Positions 1 to 6,875 of a stretch of 9,757 nucleotides of DNA are shown here, one piece after another; position 1 is the first letter of the stretch, and each line of letters starts with the position of its first letter. Source of the stretch: Flavobacteriales bacterium UBA7382 (GTDB lineage Bacteria > Bacteroidota > Bacteroidia > Flavobacteriales_D > Sanyastnellaceae); assembly GCA_002469765.1 (NCBI GenBank), contig DKNS01000067.1, positions 1 to 9,757 of the forward strand, read 5' to 3'. A program made the position numbers and the translations under genes. The notes beneath the pieces were generated by a model. It searched no databases and had not been told where the DNA came from. It saw nothing but the letters and a program-made list of their open reading frames with translations.

Positions 1-242
1 AGGAGCTGAGTGAGGGTTTGGTCAACATACGCTTCCCATTCAGGCAGGTCGGCAATGGGAAGAATGGCGTTCACACGGTTGTTTCGTCGAGAGTAAATCG
101 CTTCAACAAAGAAGCCATTCACCTCGAAAATGCACAAGATGTATCGGTCCTCAATCACACGTTGGGCAAGGCACACGCCATGGTCCCACATGTAATTGGT
201 CTTTTGATCGAGAGGAAGTCGGTTGAAAGAGTCGAGTTGCAT
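1..242 (-). CDS. Small conserved hypothetical protein, 3' end beyond window
   Basis: An open frame runs from an ATG (complement of 240-242) leftwards to the window edge without a stop, giving the first 80 residues. The protein begins MQLDSFNRLPLDQKTNYMWD. It is soluble-looking, with no signal peptide or membrane segment, and has alternating charged and aromatic stretches (YILCIFEVNGFFVEAIYS) that suggest an antiparallel beta hairpin, followed by DLPEWEAYVD. It resembles, from memory, a short (~80-90 residue) uncharacterised family in Bacteroidota with an 'F-N-x-L-P' N-terminus and a 'FYVEV' core. No function is known to me. Upstream in frame there is no other ATG before a stop at 306-308, so the start is well constrained. 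It is divergent from the HMG-CoA lyase gene. The plus-strand frame over the same region lacks family character and is its shadow. Confidence 0.7.
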   Translation of the reverse strand, partial: MQLDSFNRLPLDQKTNYMWDHGVCLAQRVIEDRYILCIFEVNGFFVEAIYSRRNNRVNAILPIADLPEWEAYVDQTLTQL

Positions 243-336
243 GAGGCAAGGATTCTGCGGTGGGTCAATGTCAGGGGTTCTTACGCCAGCCACCTGAAAA
301 AGGTTTCACTTGAACCGGGTGGCGTACTTTCATGGG

Positions 337-1215
337 GTGAACACCTCCCTCCCACTCCAGCTCGTGGATTGCCCGAGAGACGCCATTCAAGGTTGGCCTC
401 ACCCGATCACAACTGAGGACAAATTGGCCTACCTCCGCACGCTGCTCCGGGTGGGTTTTGATTGGCTTGACCTTGGGAGTTTTGTATCTCCACGAGCTGT
501 GCCTGCGATGGCAGACACAGCCAAGATGCTTCGCCAATTGGAGGAAGAAGCCATTTGGGACCAAACCAACACCAGAGCCCTGGTCATTGTGGCCAACGAG
601 CGTGGCGTGAGGGACGCCGTAGAATTCGACTCGGTTTCTGCATTGGGGTTCCCGTTTTCCATCAGTCCCACCTTCCAAGAGCGGAACACGCGTGCCGACG
701 AAACGGAGGCCATGAGACGCCTCGACATCGCTGCCAATGCTTGCGTAAAGCATGGCAAAGATTTGGTGGTCTACTTGAGTATGGGCTTTGGCAATCCCTA
801 TGGAGATGCCTGGGGTGTCGACGACACCGTTTCTTGCGGGGGGCGGCTCCTCGAAGCATTCGACCCTGCCGTTGTTTCGGTGGCGGATACAGTGGGCATG
901 GCGACACCGGCTCAGGTAAAGGATGTCTTTACCCAATGTGTCCCTTTGTGGGGGCAGGCGAAAGTCGGAGCTCACTTGCACATGAACCCCTTGGAGGGCA
1001 TGCTGAAGATTGAGGCGGCCTACGAAGCTGGTTGTTTGAGGTACGACGGGGCCATCCGTGGCGTCGGGGGATGCCCCATGGCCCAGGACGACCTTGTGGG
1101 AAACGCACCTACGGAGCGCATTGTCGAATGGGCGCAAGGGCGTGGCTTGTGGAATGTGAAGAGTGCACAAGCCTTGGACCAAGCCCAAAGTTTGGCGGCG
1201 GACTTGTTCGTCTAA
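337..1215 (+). CDS. Hydroxymethylglutaryl-CoA lyase family protein
   Basis: Predicted TIM-barrel enzyme of the HMGL-like/DRE metallolyase superfamily. It would cleave 3-hydroxy-3-methylglutaryl-CoA to acetyl-CoA and acetoacetate, the last step of leucine degradation, in the cytoplasm. From the GTG at 337 the protein has 292 residues, close to the family's ~300. Visible motifs are VDCPRD near residues 10-15 with the catalytic-type Arg-Asp pair (R14, D15), SPTFQERNTR at 110-119, DTVGMATP at 184-191, the metal-binding HLH (H213, H215), and the flexible-loop GGCPMAQDD with the catalytic-type Cys246. Asn256 in GNAPTE is the likely further metal ligand. The loop has one residue more between Cys and Asn than the animal enzymes; I recall the same in other Bacteroidota. 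The frame could also open at TTG 310 (nine more residues), but the family normally begins just before the CPRD strand, so GTG 337 is preferred. No ATG is available in frame. A broader DRE-lyase with another acyl-CoA substrate cannot be excluded. Confidence 0.92.
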   Translation: MNTSLPLQLVDCPRDAIQGWPHPITTEDKLAYLRTLLRVGFDWLDLGSFVSPRAVPAMADTAKMLRQLEEEAIWDQTNTRALVIVANERGVRDAVEFDSVSALGFPFSISPTFQERNTRADETEAMRRLDIAANACVKHGKDLVVYLSMGFGNPYGDAWGVDDTVSCGGRLLEAFDPAVVSVADTVGMATPAQVKDVFTQCVPLWGQAKVGAHLHMNPLEGMLKIEAAYEAGCLRYDGAIRGVGGCPMAQDDLVGNAPTERIVEWAQGRGLWNVKSAQALDQAQSLAADLFV

Positions 1216-1370
1216 AACGCCAGGCGCTCAGTTCAGTCCGTAAGCGAGAAGCTTGAAACCAAAGGACGAGGAAGACAATTCAATCGTCTCCATTTTGACC
1301 AAGCTGATGTGAATGCGGTAATGTCTCATGACGTCTGAGTGTACGCAACCACCTTCGAGAAGGTTTCGCA
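1216..1370. other. Convergent intergenic region, no clear gene or terminator
   Basis: This is the space between the stop of the plus-strand lyase and the stop of the minus-strand ZIP transporter. The only structure I see is a weak stem ACCTT/AAGGT at 1351-1364 with a CGAG loop, eight bases beyond the ZIP stop. It lacks a T-run on either strand. A 33-codon minus-strand ATG frame (about 1228-1329) has no recognisable protein character. Confidence 0.5.
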
Positions 1371-2147
1371 TCAGGCAAATGCAAGAAGGCCAAGTCCCAG
1401 GCCGACGCATGTTGCTGCAAATTTGGCCTTGTTGAAGGCATGGCCTTCCCCTGCTTCAAACAAGACGGTCGTGCCAATGTGCAGCAGGATGCCAACAACG
1501 ACAGCTTGCAACATGGAGGTGAACTCCACAGCGGTGCGGGCATCCAAGGTGTGGTACACCATGTCTGCGCTGAGCATGCCCAAGGCAGGCGACATCCCAA
1601 AGGCCACAAGCACGATCCAAGCTGCACGCATAGGTACGTGTCGTTCCAGCATCATGGCCATGAGTACCATGGCCACAGGGACTTTGTGAAGGATGAGCCC
1701 CACGGCCAACCCCCAATCAATCAAGTCCATGGACAATGGGCCATGCACAAGGCCTTCATGGTGAACATGTGGTCCGATGACGGGCATGCTTTCCAGGGCG
1801 GCATGCAAACCAAGGCTCAGCAACGCAGCCCAGGGCAGTTGTTTCCATGAGAATGGCGTTTCACACTCAGGACCGTGCTTGTGAGCATGGAAATGGCCAT
1901 GCTCGACCCCTTGACTCAAGAACTCAAGCAACCCTTGCAGCAAGAAGCCGGCAAGAACACACAATCCTGCGGACGATGTCCCTGCGAAGGCTTCCGGGAC
2001 CATATGCAGAAAGCACATGGCAATGATGAACGCGCCTCCAAACGACAAGATCAGCCCAAGGTTATCGATCCCCCTTTTGCCCACCAGGACGAACAATCCA
2101 CCTCCAAAGACAGCGGTCGCCAGAAACAAAGCTGTGGTCAAAAACAT
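1371..2147 (-). CDS. ZIP family divalent metal transporter
   Basis: A 258-residue polytopic inner-membrane protein of the ZIP (Zrt/Irt-like) family, expected to move Zn2+, Fe2+ or related cations into the cytoplasm. About eight hydrophobic segments can be placed: roughly 3-21, 31-49, 60-77, 105-122, 142-168, 174-194, 209-229 and 242-258. A histidine-rich loop (EHGHFHAHKHGPE, 82-94) sits between segments 3 and 4, the position of the usual ZIP metal-binding loop, and a second HVHHE cluster lies at 127-131. TM4 has H115-A-A-L-E119 and TM5 has H154-K-V-P157, matching the transport-site helices. The usual Glu after that Pro (HKxPEG) is replaced by Val158. TM7 carries LLHIGTT, which I recall from Bacteroidota members. 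It starts 4 bases after the methyltransferase stop, so the two are almost certainly co-transcribed. Metal specificity and transport direction cannot be read from the sequence. Confidence 0.88.
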   Translation of the reverse strand: MFLTTALFLATAVFGGGLFVLVGKRGIDNLGLILSFGGAFIIAMCFLHMVPEAFAGTSSAGLCVLAGFLLQGLLEFLSQGVEHGHFHAHKHGPECETPFSWKQLPWAALLSLGLHAALESMPVIGPHVHHEGLVHGPLSMDLIDWGLAVGLILHKVPVAMVLMAMMLERHVPMRAAWIVLVAFGMSPALGMLSADMVYHTLDARTAVEFTSMLQAVVVGILLHIGTTVLFEAGEGHAFNKAKFAATCVGLGLGLLAFA

Positions 2148-2151
2148 GCCG

Positions 2152-2946
2152 TCAGATGTTGGTTGGTTTCTGTGCGAGAATCATGGTTCGGGGTGAGTCT
2201 GGTTTCCAAGTCGCAAGGTGGTAATCGCCCCACACTTGCAACACCTCTAGCCCTGCATCCAACAGTGCATCCAAAAACGTCGCTTTGGTTAGGGCTTGCA
2301 CTCTCTCCACGTGGTGGTGCCGCTTGCCGTCGGATACAAATTCAATGGACTTTTCAATCCACCCGTTGTGAATCCGTCGATGAATCTCGAAATCGGTCCC
2401 TCCCTTGACCACGCGCTCTTGAGGCACGAGTTGCTTGGCCAATGTCTCGGGATTGAGATAGTCTAAAAGCAATTGCCCTCCAGGCTTTAAGAAACCTGAG
2501 AAATGCCCAACAATGCGCTCCATGGCCTGGGGTTCTTCGAAGTAACCCAAGCTCGTGAACAAGTTGGTGACCAAGTCAAATGCTCCCTGCCACTCGGTCG
2601 CCTCGTCGAGATTTCGCAAGTCGTAGACCTTGAATTGAAGCTTGTCGTTGGCAGGGACATGCGGATGGCTTGTTGCCGCCGCGATGCTGGCTTTACTCAG
2701 GTCGAAGGCAGTCACCTCCCACCCTCGTTTGAAGAATGCCCTGGCATGACGCCCGGCTCCACAGCCCGCATCCAGCATGCTGCCCCTGCTGTTGAGGCAT
2801 TCTTGTTCCAGTAAGACTTGAACGAGACGGTCGGCCTCTTCTTCACTTCGGTGTCCGTAAAGCTTATGGTACGCTTGGGTGTTGAACCATGCCTTGAACC
2901 ACTCTGGATCCGTTTTCCACACGTCTCGTTGTAATTCCTGGGGCAT
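2152..2946 (-). CDS. Class I SAM-dependent methyltransferase
   Basis: A 264-residue cytoplasmic protein with a Rossmann-type methyltransferase core. Motif I is MLDAGCGAGRH (57-67), binding S-adenosylmethionine. Acidic motif II is VTAFDLS (78-84). Motif III is around KVYDLRNL (106-113), followed by FDLVTNLFTSLGYF (123-136), and LKPGGQLLLDYLNP (153-166) marks the later strand. The N-terminus (DPEWFKAWFNTQAYHKLYGHR) is a characteristic aromatic segment of a Bacteroidota methyltransferase group as I recall it. The substrate is unknown; small molecule, lipid and tRNA are all possible. The frame stays open upstream to 3174, but that extension is basic, lacks family character and overlaps the divergent siaB gene, so the ATG at 2946 is chosen. 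The stop is 4 bases before the ZIP transporter start, implying one transcript. Confidence 0.88.
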   Translation of the reverse strand: MPQELQRDVWKTDPEWFKAWFNTQAYHKLYGHRSEEEADRLVQVLLEQECLNSRGSMLDAGCGAGRHARAFFKRGWEVTAFDLSKASIAAATSHPHVPANDKLQFKVYDLRNLDEATEWQGAFDLVTNLFTSLGYFEEPQAMERIVGHFSGFLKPGGQLLLDYLNPETLAKQLVPQERVVKGGTDFEIHRRIHNGWIEKSIEFVSDGKRHHHVERVQALTKATFLDALLDAGLEVLQVWGDYHLATWKPDSPRTMILAQKPTNI

Positions 2947-2998
2947 CCGGGCACAAAAGTGCGGTATAAAATTCGTTCTTTGACACGGAAAGCCGACG
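2947..2998. promoter_or_regulatory. Divergent promoter region between methyltransferase and siaB
   Basis: Only 52 bases separate the two divergent starts, so the promoters of the methyltransferase-ZIP unit and the siaBC unit must lie here or overlap the neighbouring coding ends. The stretch is AT-rich in the middle (TATAAAATTC near 2964-2973) and has a small inverted repeat GCAC-AAAA-GTGC at 2951-2962. I cannot find an exact match to the Bacteroidota -7 consensus TAnnTTTG with a spaced -33 element on either strand, so no promoter is placed precisely. Confidence 0.4.
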
Positions 2999-3523
2999 AT
3001 GGAAGATCTGTGCACATTCACCCACTTGAAACACCTCGAACCCCGGTGGGAATTGTGGTGGCGTGGGCCCCTTCGAGCGAGGCAAAACGAAGTTTTGTTG
3101 TCGTGGTTGGAAGAGGCTTTTCGCAAAAGAACTTGGGACAAAGGGGCTTCTAAAAAAGCCATGCGCTGCGCCATTGAGTTGCTTCAAAACTTAACAAAAC
3201 ACGCTTCAGATGTGAGTTTCATGTTGGGTTACGACCTGAATGGACAATGCCATTTGCACGCGGAGAATGAAGTGGAAGATGTCCAGTGGTCCGTCCTGCA
3301 AGCAGCCCTGACGACTGTGCTCGAGCTGGACATGACATCTCTCAAGGCTCGGCGGCTCAACCAATTGGAACACGGGCCCCGCACAGCTCTTGGCGGAGCA
3401 GGTTTGGGCCTCATGGACCTTCGTTTGTGCTCCCGCGACAACCTAGCGGCAGAATGCATACCTTTCGAAACAGGCGGCGGCAAACTGGTGCTCCACGTCG
3501 TCCTTAACCCCAAGTTAGACTGA
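2999..3523 (+). CDS. siaB: SiaB-family protein kinase (DUF6272)
   Basis: A 174-residue cytoplasmic protein of the SiaB/DUF6272 family, which has a GHKL (histidine-kinase/HSP90-like) ATPase fold. In Pseudomonas, SiaB phosphorylates the small regulator SiaC. The ATP-binding landmarks are an N-box-like helix IELLQNLTKH (59-68, with E60 and N64) and a G-box-like GGAGLGLMDL (132-141). The N-terminal part (WELWWRGP, 17-24) is the short strand region before the first helix. Length agrees with the family (~170-190). The ATG at 2999 leaves no room for a longer sensible start. The stop is 3 bases before siaC, so the two are one operon and probably translationally coupled. No sensor or membrane domain is present, so any signal must reach it through another protein. 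The name rests on motif resemblance and on the adjacent siaC. Confidence 0.8.
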   Translation: MEDLCTFTHLKHLEPRWELWWRGPLRARQNEVLLSWLEEAFRKRTWDKGASKKAMRCAIELLQNLTKHASDVSFMLGYDLNGQCHLHAENEVEDVQWSVLQAALTTVLELDMTSLKARRLNQLEHGPRTALGGAGLGLMDLRLCSRDNLAAECIPFETGGGKLVLHVVLNPKLD

Positions 3524-3526
3524 ATC

Positions 3527-3904
3527 ATGCAGGACCTCATTCTTGAACGCACAGCCAAGACACCGCAGGTGGAATTCATGGCCTTGGAGCGCAAGTTGAC
3601 TCTTGCTGGCAGGAGCATTCCTGAGAACTCCATTCAGTTCTACGGGCCTTTGTTGGAGTGGGTGCAGTTGTTCTGCCCTGGAGCAGAAGGCCGTGTGGAG
3701 GTCCATGTCAAACTTGAATACTTCAACACGAGCTCTTCAAAGTGCCTCATGGACATGTTGAAGCGCGTGGAAGCATCGAAGTGCGATGCCGAGGTTTATT
3801 GGTACTTTGAGGAGGACGACGAGGACATGGAAGAAGCTGGCGAAGATTACGCCGCCATCATCCAACTGCCATTCAAGCTCGTGGAGACTTCAGAAGCCCA
3901 CTGA
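3527..3904 (+). CDS. siaC: SiaC-family regulatory phosphoprotein (DUF1987)
   Basis: A 125-residue cytoplasmic regulator of the DUF1987/SiaC family. In Pseudomonas, unphosphorylated SiaC binds and activates the diguanylate cyclase SiaD; SiaB phosphorylates SiaC and SiaA dephosphorylates it. The family landmarks are all present: the strand LTLAGRSIPENS (24-35), PLLEWV (41-46), the phospho-site loop LEYFNTSSSK (63-72), and the acidic WYFEEDDEDMEEAGEDY (92-108) followed by LPFKL (114-118). Thr68 falls at the residue number I recall as the phosphorylated threonine in Pseudomonas SiaC. It follows siaB with a 3-base gap. Its last 32 bases overlap the 3' end of the convergent ABC transporter gene. 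No siaD or siaA lies in the window, so the binding partner here is unknown. Confidence 0.92.
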   Translation: MQDLILERTAKTPQVEFMALERKLTLAGRSIPENSIQFYGPLLEWVQLFCPGAEGRVEVHVKLEYFNTSSSKCLMDMLKRVEASKCDAEVYWYFEEDDEDMEEAGEDYAAIIQLPFKLVETSEAH

Positions 3905-6806
3905 CTCTGGGAGCGAGCAACAGTGCTGCCCAAATCATTGAGGCCATCCCCAACAGCGCAAACACGTTGAACTCAAGCGTGTTGAATTTGACGCCGCCAA
4001 GTTTTTTGTAAGGCATGTACATCGTACTGTCGAATGCGTGTGTTCGAGCATCTGTTCGGTGAATCGGAGCTGATTTCTGCACAAGCCTTCCGTCGACGTA
4101 CAACACACGCTCCTGTCGATCATCTTGAAGCACCCATGACCACAATTCATCGTTGTGATAAACGCCCTTCAGCATGACCAAGTCCTTGGACTCGGACAAC
4201 ATTGCGCGGACTTCGTTTCGCGCATTGAATGCAGCCTTGTAATGGTTGTTGTAAACCTCTTTCACCATTGTCCAATCCGGCTGAGCCAAATTGTCGAAGG
4301 TCCAAGCAAACGGCCTGCCCTCCCACTGGCTCAATTCTTCTTGGGCGAATGCAAGCTCCGAAATCAACAGCTCTTGGTCTTGGAGTTTCCTCAATTCCGA
4401 CAGCCAGAAGTCTCGACGCCAAGCCGCTTGTTTCAGACGATCCTCCCAAGGCATCAAGGAGTCGTCGTAGGCATTGTTCCTCGCGAGTTCCACCGCGAGC
4501 GCTTCAAAACCCCATCGTGACGCCATCACATTGCCAAACCACGGAACGGCATCAGATTGGGTGAAGGTTGGATTGAACCTCTCAAAACGAATGATCGCCC
4601 CACCAAAAATGATCTGAGGAATCACCAGAAGCGGGATGACGATGTAGATGACTTTGGCCGTTTTGAAGAGGGCTGAGATCAACAAACCTAGGACGTTGCC
4701 GAAAAAGGCCACGGCAAATAACACCAACGTGTGGGTGAACATGAAGCCATGAATGTCCAAGATTGCGTGAGACACGAGGACAAAGCCCAAGCTGTGGACC
4801 ATCGACACCGCGGCCACTACGGTCAATTTGGCGTGCACAAAGTGGTGCCATTTGACCTGCAAAAATTGTTCGCGCTTCAGCAGGGTTCTGTCACGGAGGA
4901 TTTCCTCTGCACTCACACTGAGCCCCAAGAAGAGGGCCACAATGACGGAGATGAACAGAAACGGCGGCACATTTTCACTGGCCCTGAAAGTGTAATCGAC
5001 TTCGGCAAGTGTGAACCGCATGAACCCCGCCAGCAACGTGGCGAGCGCGGGTGCTTCGAGAAGGTTGACCCATAAGTATTGCTTGTTGCGCCACTTTGTG
5101 AGGATGTCGCGGGACAAAAAAGTGGTCCATTGAGTCCAACCTGAAGCAGCTTTGGTCGAGGGCGTCACCAAAGTGGTTTCCGTCTTGGGCTTGTCAGGTT
5201 CTTGCTCCAGCAGTACGGTGTAGAAGTCGCTCCACTCTTGGGGGGTCGTTCGTCTCACTTCGGTCTTGCGGCCATATTCGTCGACGGTATTCGCCTCAAG
5301 AATGTCAAAAATTTGTTCAGGATTCACGTTGCCGCATGAAGAACAAGCGCATTGGTCGTCATGCACCCGAGAGGCCAGCTCGTTGAAGTGCCGCACGGCG
5401 TTCAAGGGATTCCCCCAATAAACCGGGTGCCCTCCCACATCAAGCATAAACAAACGATCCAACATCTTGAACAAATCGGAAGACGGTTGATGCAACACCG
5501 CAAACACCAATTGACCTGCGTAGGTCAATTCTTTGAGGATGTCCATGATTTGGGCACTGTCTCGACTGGACAGCCCGCTTGTGGGCTCGTCGAGAAAAAG
5601 CACTTCAGGCTTCCGAAGCAATTCAAGCCCAATGTTGAGCCTTTTCCGTTGGCCGCCAGAAATGACCTTATCCAGTACAGATCCGACGCGCAAGTCACGA
5701 CTCGCCCAAAGTCCCAACTGCCGGAGCACCCCATCCACCCGGTCGAGCTGATCAGATTCGGACAAGTGCGAAAGGCTCAGCCTGGCGTTGAAAGCCAAGT
5801 TTTCACGCACTGTCAACTCCTCCATCAGCACGTCTTCCTGGGGAACATGGCCGATGAGTCCGGCCACACTTCGCGGTGAGTTGTGGATGTCCAACATATT
5901 CAGCTTCACTGAGCCAAATGTGGGACGCATGCTGCCGTTCAAAATGCTCAGCAACGTGGATTTTCCAGAACCACTTCCGCCCATGATGCCCACCAGCTGT
6001 CCCGCACGGGCTTCAAAGCTGAATTGATGAAGGGCCTGAGATTTGGGGCTGTGGAACCAATGGCTGAGGTTTTCCACTTGAAATGCCCAAGGTGTCTGTT
6101 CACCTTTTTGGGCATTGACAATGGTCACCAATTCGCTGTGAAACAAGGTGGCACCCAGTCCGTCACGAACGGTTCCTCCAGGGGCCAACATGACCACCGA
6201 GTTCACAGGAACAGGTTCGTGGTTGATGCGCAAATCTTGGTTGACTCCGGCACGAAGCAAAAACAAGTTGTGTTCTTGCATGTGGAGCCCAGCCACCCTC
6301 CCGCCAAACCTGTCCTTTAGGACTTCTTGAGAGAGCACGAACATTCCCGGGGTCTGGCCATCGATATCTTCCACCCGATTCACCAAGAGTCTCATGGCTT
6401 CGTAGGTTTCAGCATCCATGTTGAAGGTGTCCACCACCGTCCTGAGGAACACTTGTTCCGTCTCAGGGTCCGGCAGCTCTCGCAAAAATTCAAGCAGCCG
6501 GATCACCACGATGTGCTTTTCGTGCAATTCGAGGCCTTTGTTGATTTGGGCGCACGTTCGGAGAAGCTTGACGCTCAGCTTGGAAAGGCGTTTGGCCACC
6601 ATGTCTTCCCCTTGGCCTGGCATCGTCTGGAACACGCTGACCAATTCGTCAAAGCGCTGAAGGCTCTCTTCCAGATGCATTTTGGGCATTTGGCGTTGCA
6701 TGTACCTCGAAGCATGACGTCGCCCCATGGCAATGCCCTCTTTGCCACGTCCTGCGGCGAAAAGGGCAAACAACTGGATCAGTGCTTCAAGGACATTTGT
6801 CGTCAT
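3873..6806 (-). CDS. ABCG-like half-transporter with TerB-like and FHA-like N-terminal domains
   Basis: A 977-residue inner-membrane ATPase with nucleotide-binding and membrane domains on one chain, in ABCG (NBD-TMD) order. Residues ~1-130 are helical and TerB-like. Residues ~170-230 are beta-rich, with FHA-like character. The NBD (~240-470) has Walker A GGSGSGKS (276-283), Q-loop Gln323, signature SGGQ (383-386), Walker B LFLDEP (403-408, Glu407) and H-loop His439, so ATP hydrolysis looks intact. A cysteine cluster CACSSCG (Cys486, 488, 491) follows. Membrane segments are near 580-600, 616-634, 661-682, 689-714, 717-740 and 944-966, with a ~200-residue, probably extracytoplasmic, region between the fifth and sixth. 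The frame can be extended to a TTG at 6839, but the ATG at 6806 (MTTNVLEALIQLFALFAA) matches how I recall relatives beginning. It would work as a dimer. Substrate and direction are unknown; export is likeliest for this architecture. It lies 69 bases after the lipoprotein gene. Confidence 0.88.
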   Translation of the reverse strand: MTTNVLEALIQLFALFAAGRGKEGIAMGRRHASRYMQRQMPKMHLEESLQRFDELVSVFQTMPGQGEDMVAKRLSKLSVKLLRTCAQINKGLELHEKHIVVIRLLEFLRELPDPETEQVFLRTVVDTFNMDAETYEAMRLLVNRVEDIDGQTPGMFVLSQEVLKDRFGGRVAGLHMQEHNLFLLRAGVNQDLRINHEPVPVNSVVMLAPGGTVRDGLGATLFHSELVTIVNAQKGEQTPWAFQVENLSHWFHSPKSQALHQFSFEARAGQLVGIMGGSGSGKSTLLSILNGSMRPTFGSVKLNMLDIHNSPRSVAGLIGHVPQEDVLMEELTVRENLAFNARLSLSHLSESDQLDRVDGVLRQLGLWASRDLRVGSVLDKVISGGQRKRLNIGLELLRKPEVLFLDEPTSGLSSRDSAQIMDILKELTYAGQLVFAVLHQPSSDLFKMLDRLFMLDVGGHPVYWGNPLNAVRHFNELASRVHDDQCACSSCGNVNPEQIFDILEANTVDEYGRKTEVRRTTPQEWSDFYTVLLEQEPDKPKTETTLVTPSTKAASGWTQWTTFLSRDILTKWRNKQYLWVNLLEAPALATLLAGFMRFTLAEVDYTFRASENVPPFLFISVIVALFLGLSVSAEEILRDRTLLKREQFLQVKWHHFVHAKLTVVAAVSMVHSLGFVLVSHAILDIHGFMFTHTLVLFAVAFFGNVLGLLISALFKTAKVIYIVIPLLVIPQIIFGGAIIRFERFNPTFTQSDAVPWFGNVMASRWGFEALAVELARNNAYDDSLMPWEDRLKQAAWRRDFWLSELRKLQDQELLISELAFAQEELSQWEGRPFAWTFDNLAQPDWTMVKEVYNNHYKAAFNARNEVRAMLSESKDLVMLKGVYHNDELWSWVLQDDRQERVLYVDGRLVQKSAPIHRTDARTHAFDSTMYMPYKKLGGVKFNTLEFNVFALLGMASMIWAALLLAPRVSGLLKSPRA

Positions 6807-6875
6807 GTACAGGTGCGATTGTAGATTCTTTACGCTCAATTGCTGCAGAATGTTTCACCCTGCAGACCATCTCCA

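Noticed and set aside
271..1188. 305-codon open frame antisense to the HMG-CoA lyase gene
   Set aside because: It is rich in His, Arg, Pro and Cys with no domain pattern, and its length follows from the codon use of the real gene on the other strand.
1351..1364. Small hairpin ACCTT-CGAG-AAGGT after the ZIP stop
   Set aside because: The stem is only 5 bp and has no T-run, so it is not a supportable terminator.
1228..1410. Minus-strand 60-codon frame in the lyase-ZIP gap
   Set aside because: It overlaps the end of the ZIP gene and has no start context or composition suggesting a real small protein.
1440..2408. Two plus-strand open frames over the ZIP and methyltransferase genes
   Set aside because: The products are low-complexity, Gln/His-rich and without motifs, while the minus strand encodes a clear ZIP transporter and methyltransferase.
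2947..3174. 76-residue N-terminal extension of the methyltransferase
   Set aside because: It overlaps the divergent siaB gene, is basic and patternless, and the conserved aromatic N-terminus begins just after the ATG at 2946.
4155..6824. Several plus-strand open frames opposite the ABC transporter
   Set aside because: None has recognisable domains; each is explained as a shadow of the intact minus-strand ABC gene.
6843..6865. CTGCAG ... CTGCAG repeat between the lipoprotein and ABC genes
   Set aside because: A 6-bp stem with an 11-base loop and no U-tract on either strand is too weak to call a terminator, and CTGCAG is self-complementary, so chance is likely.
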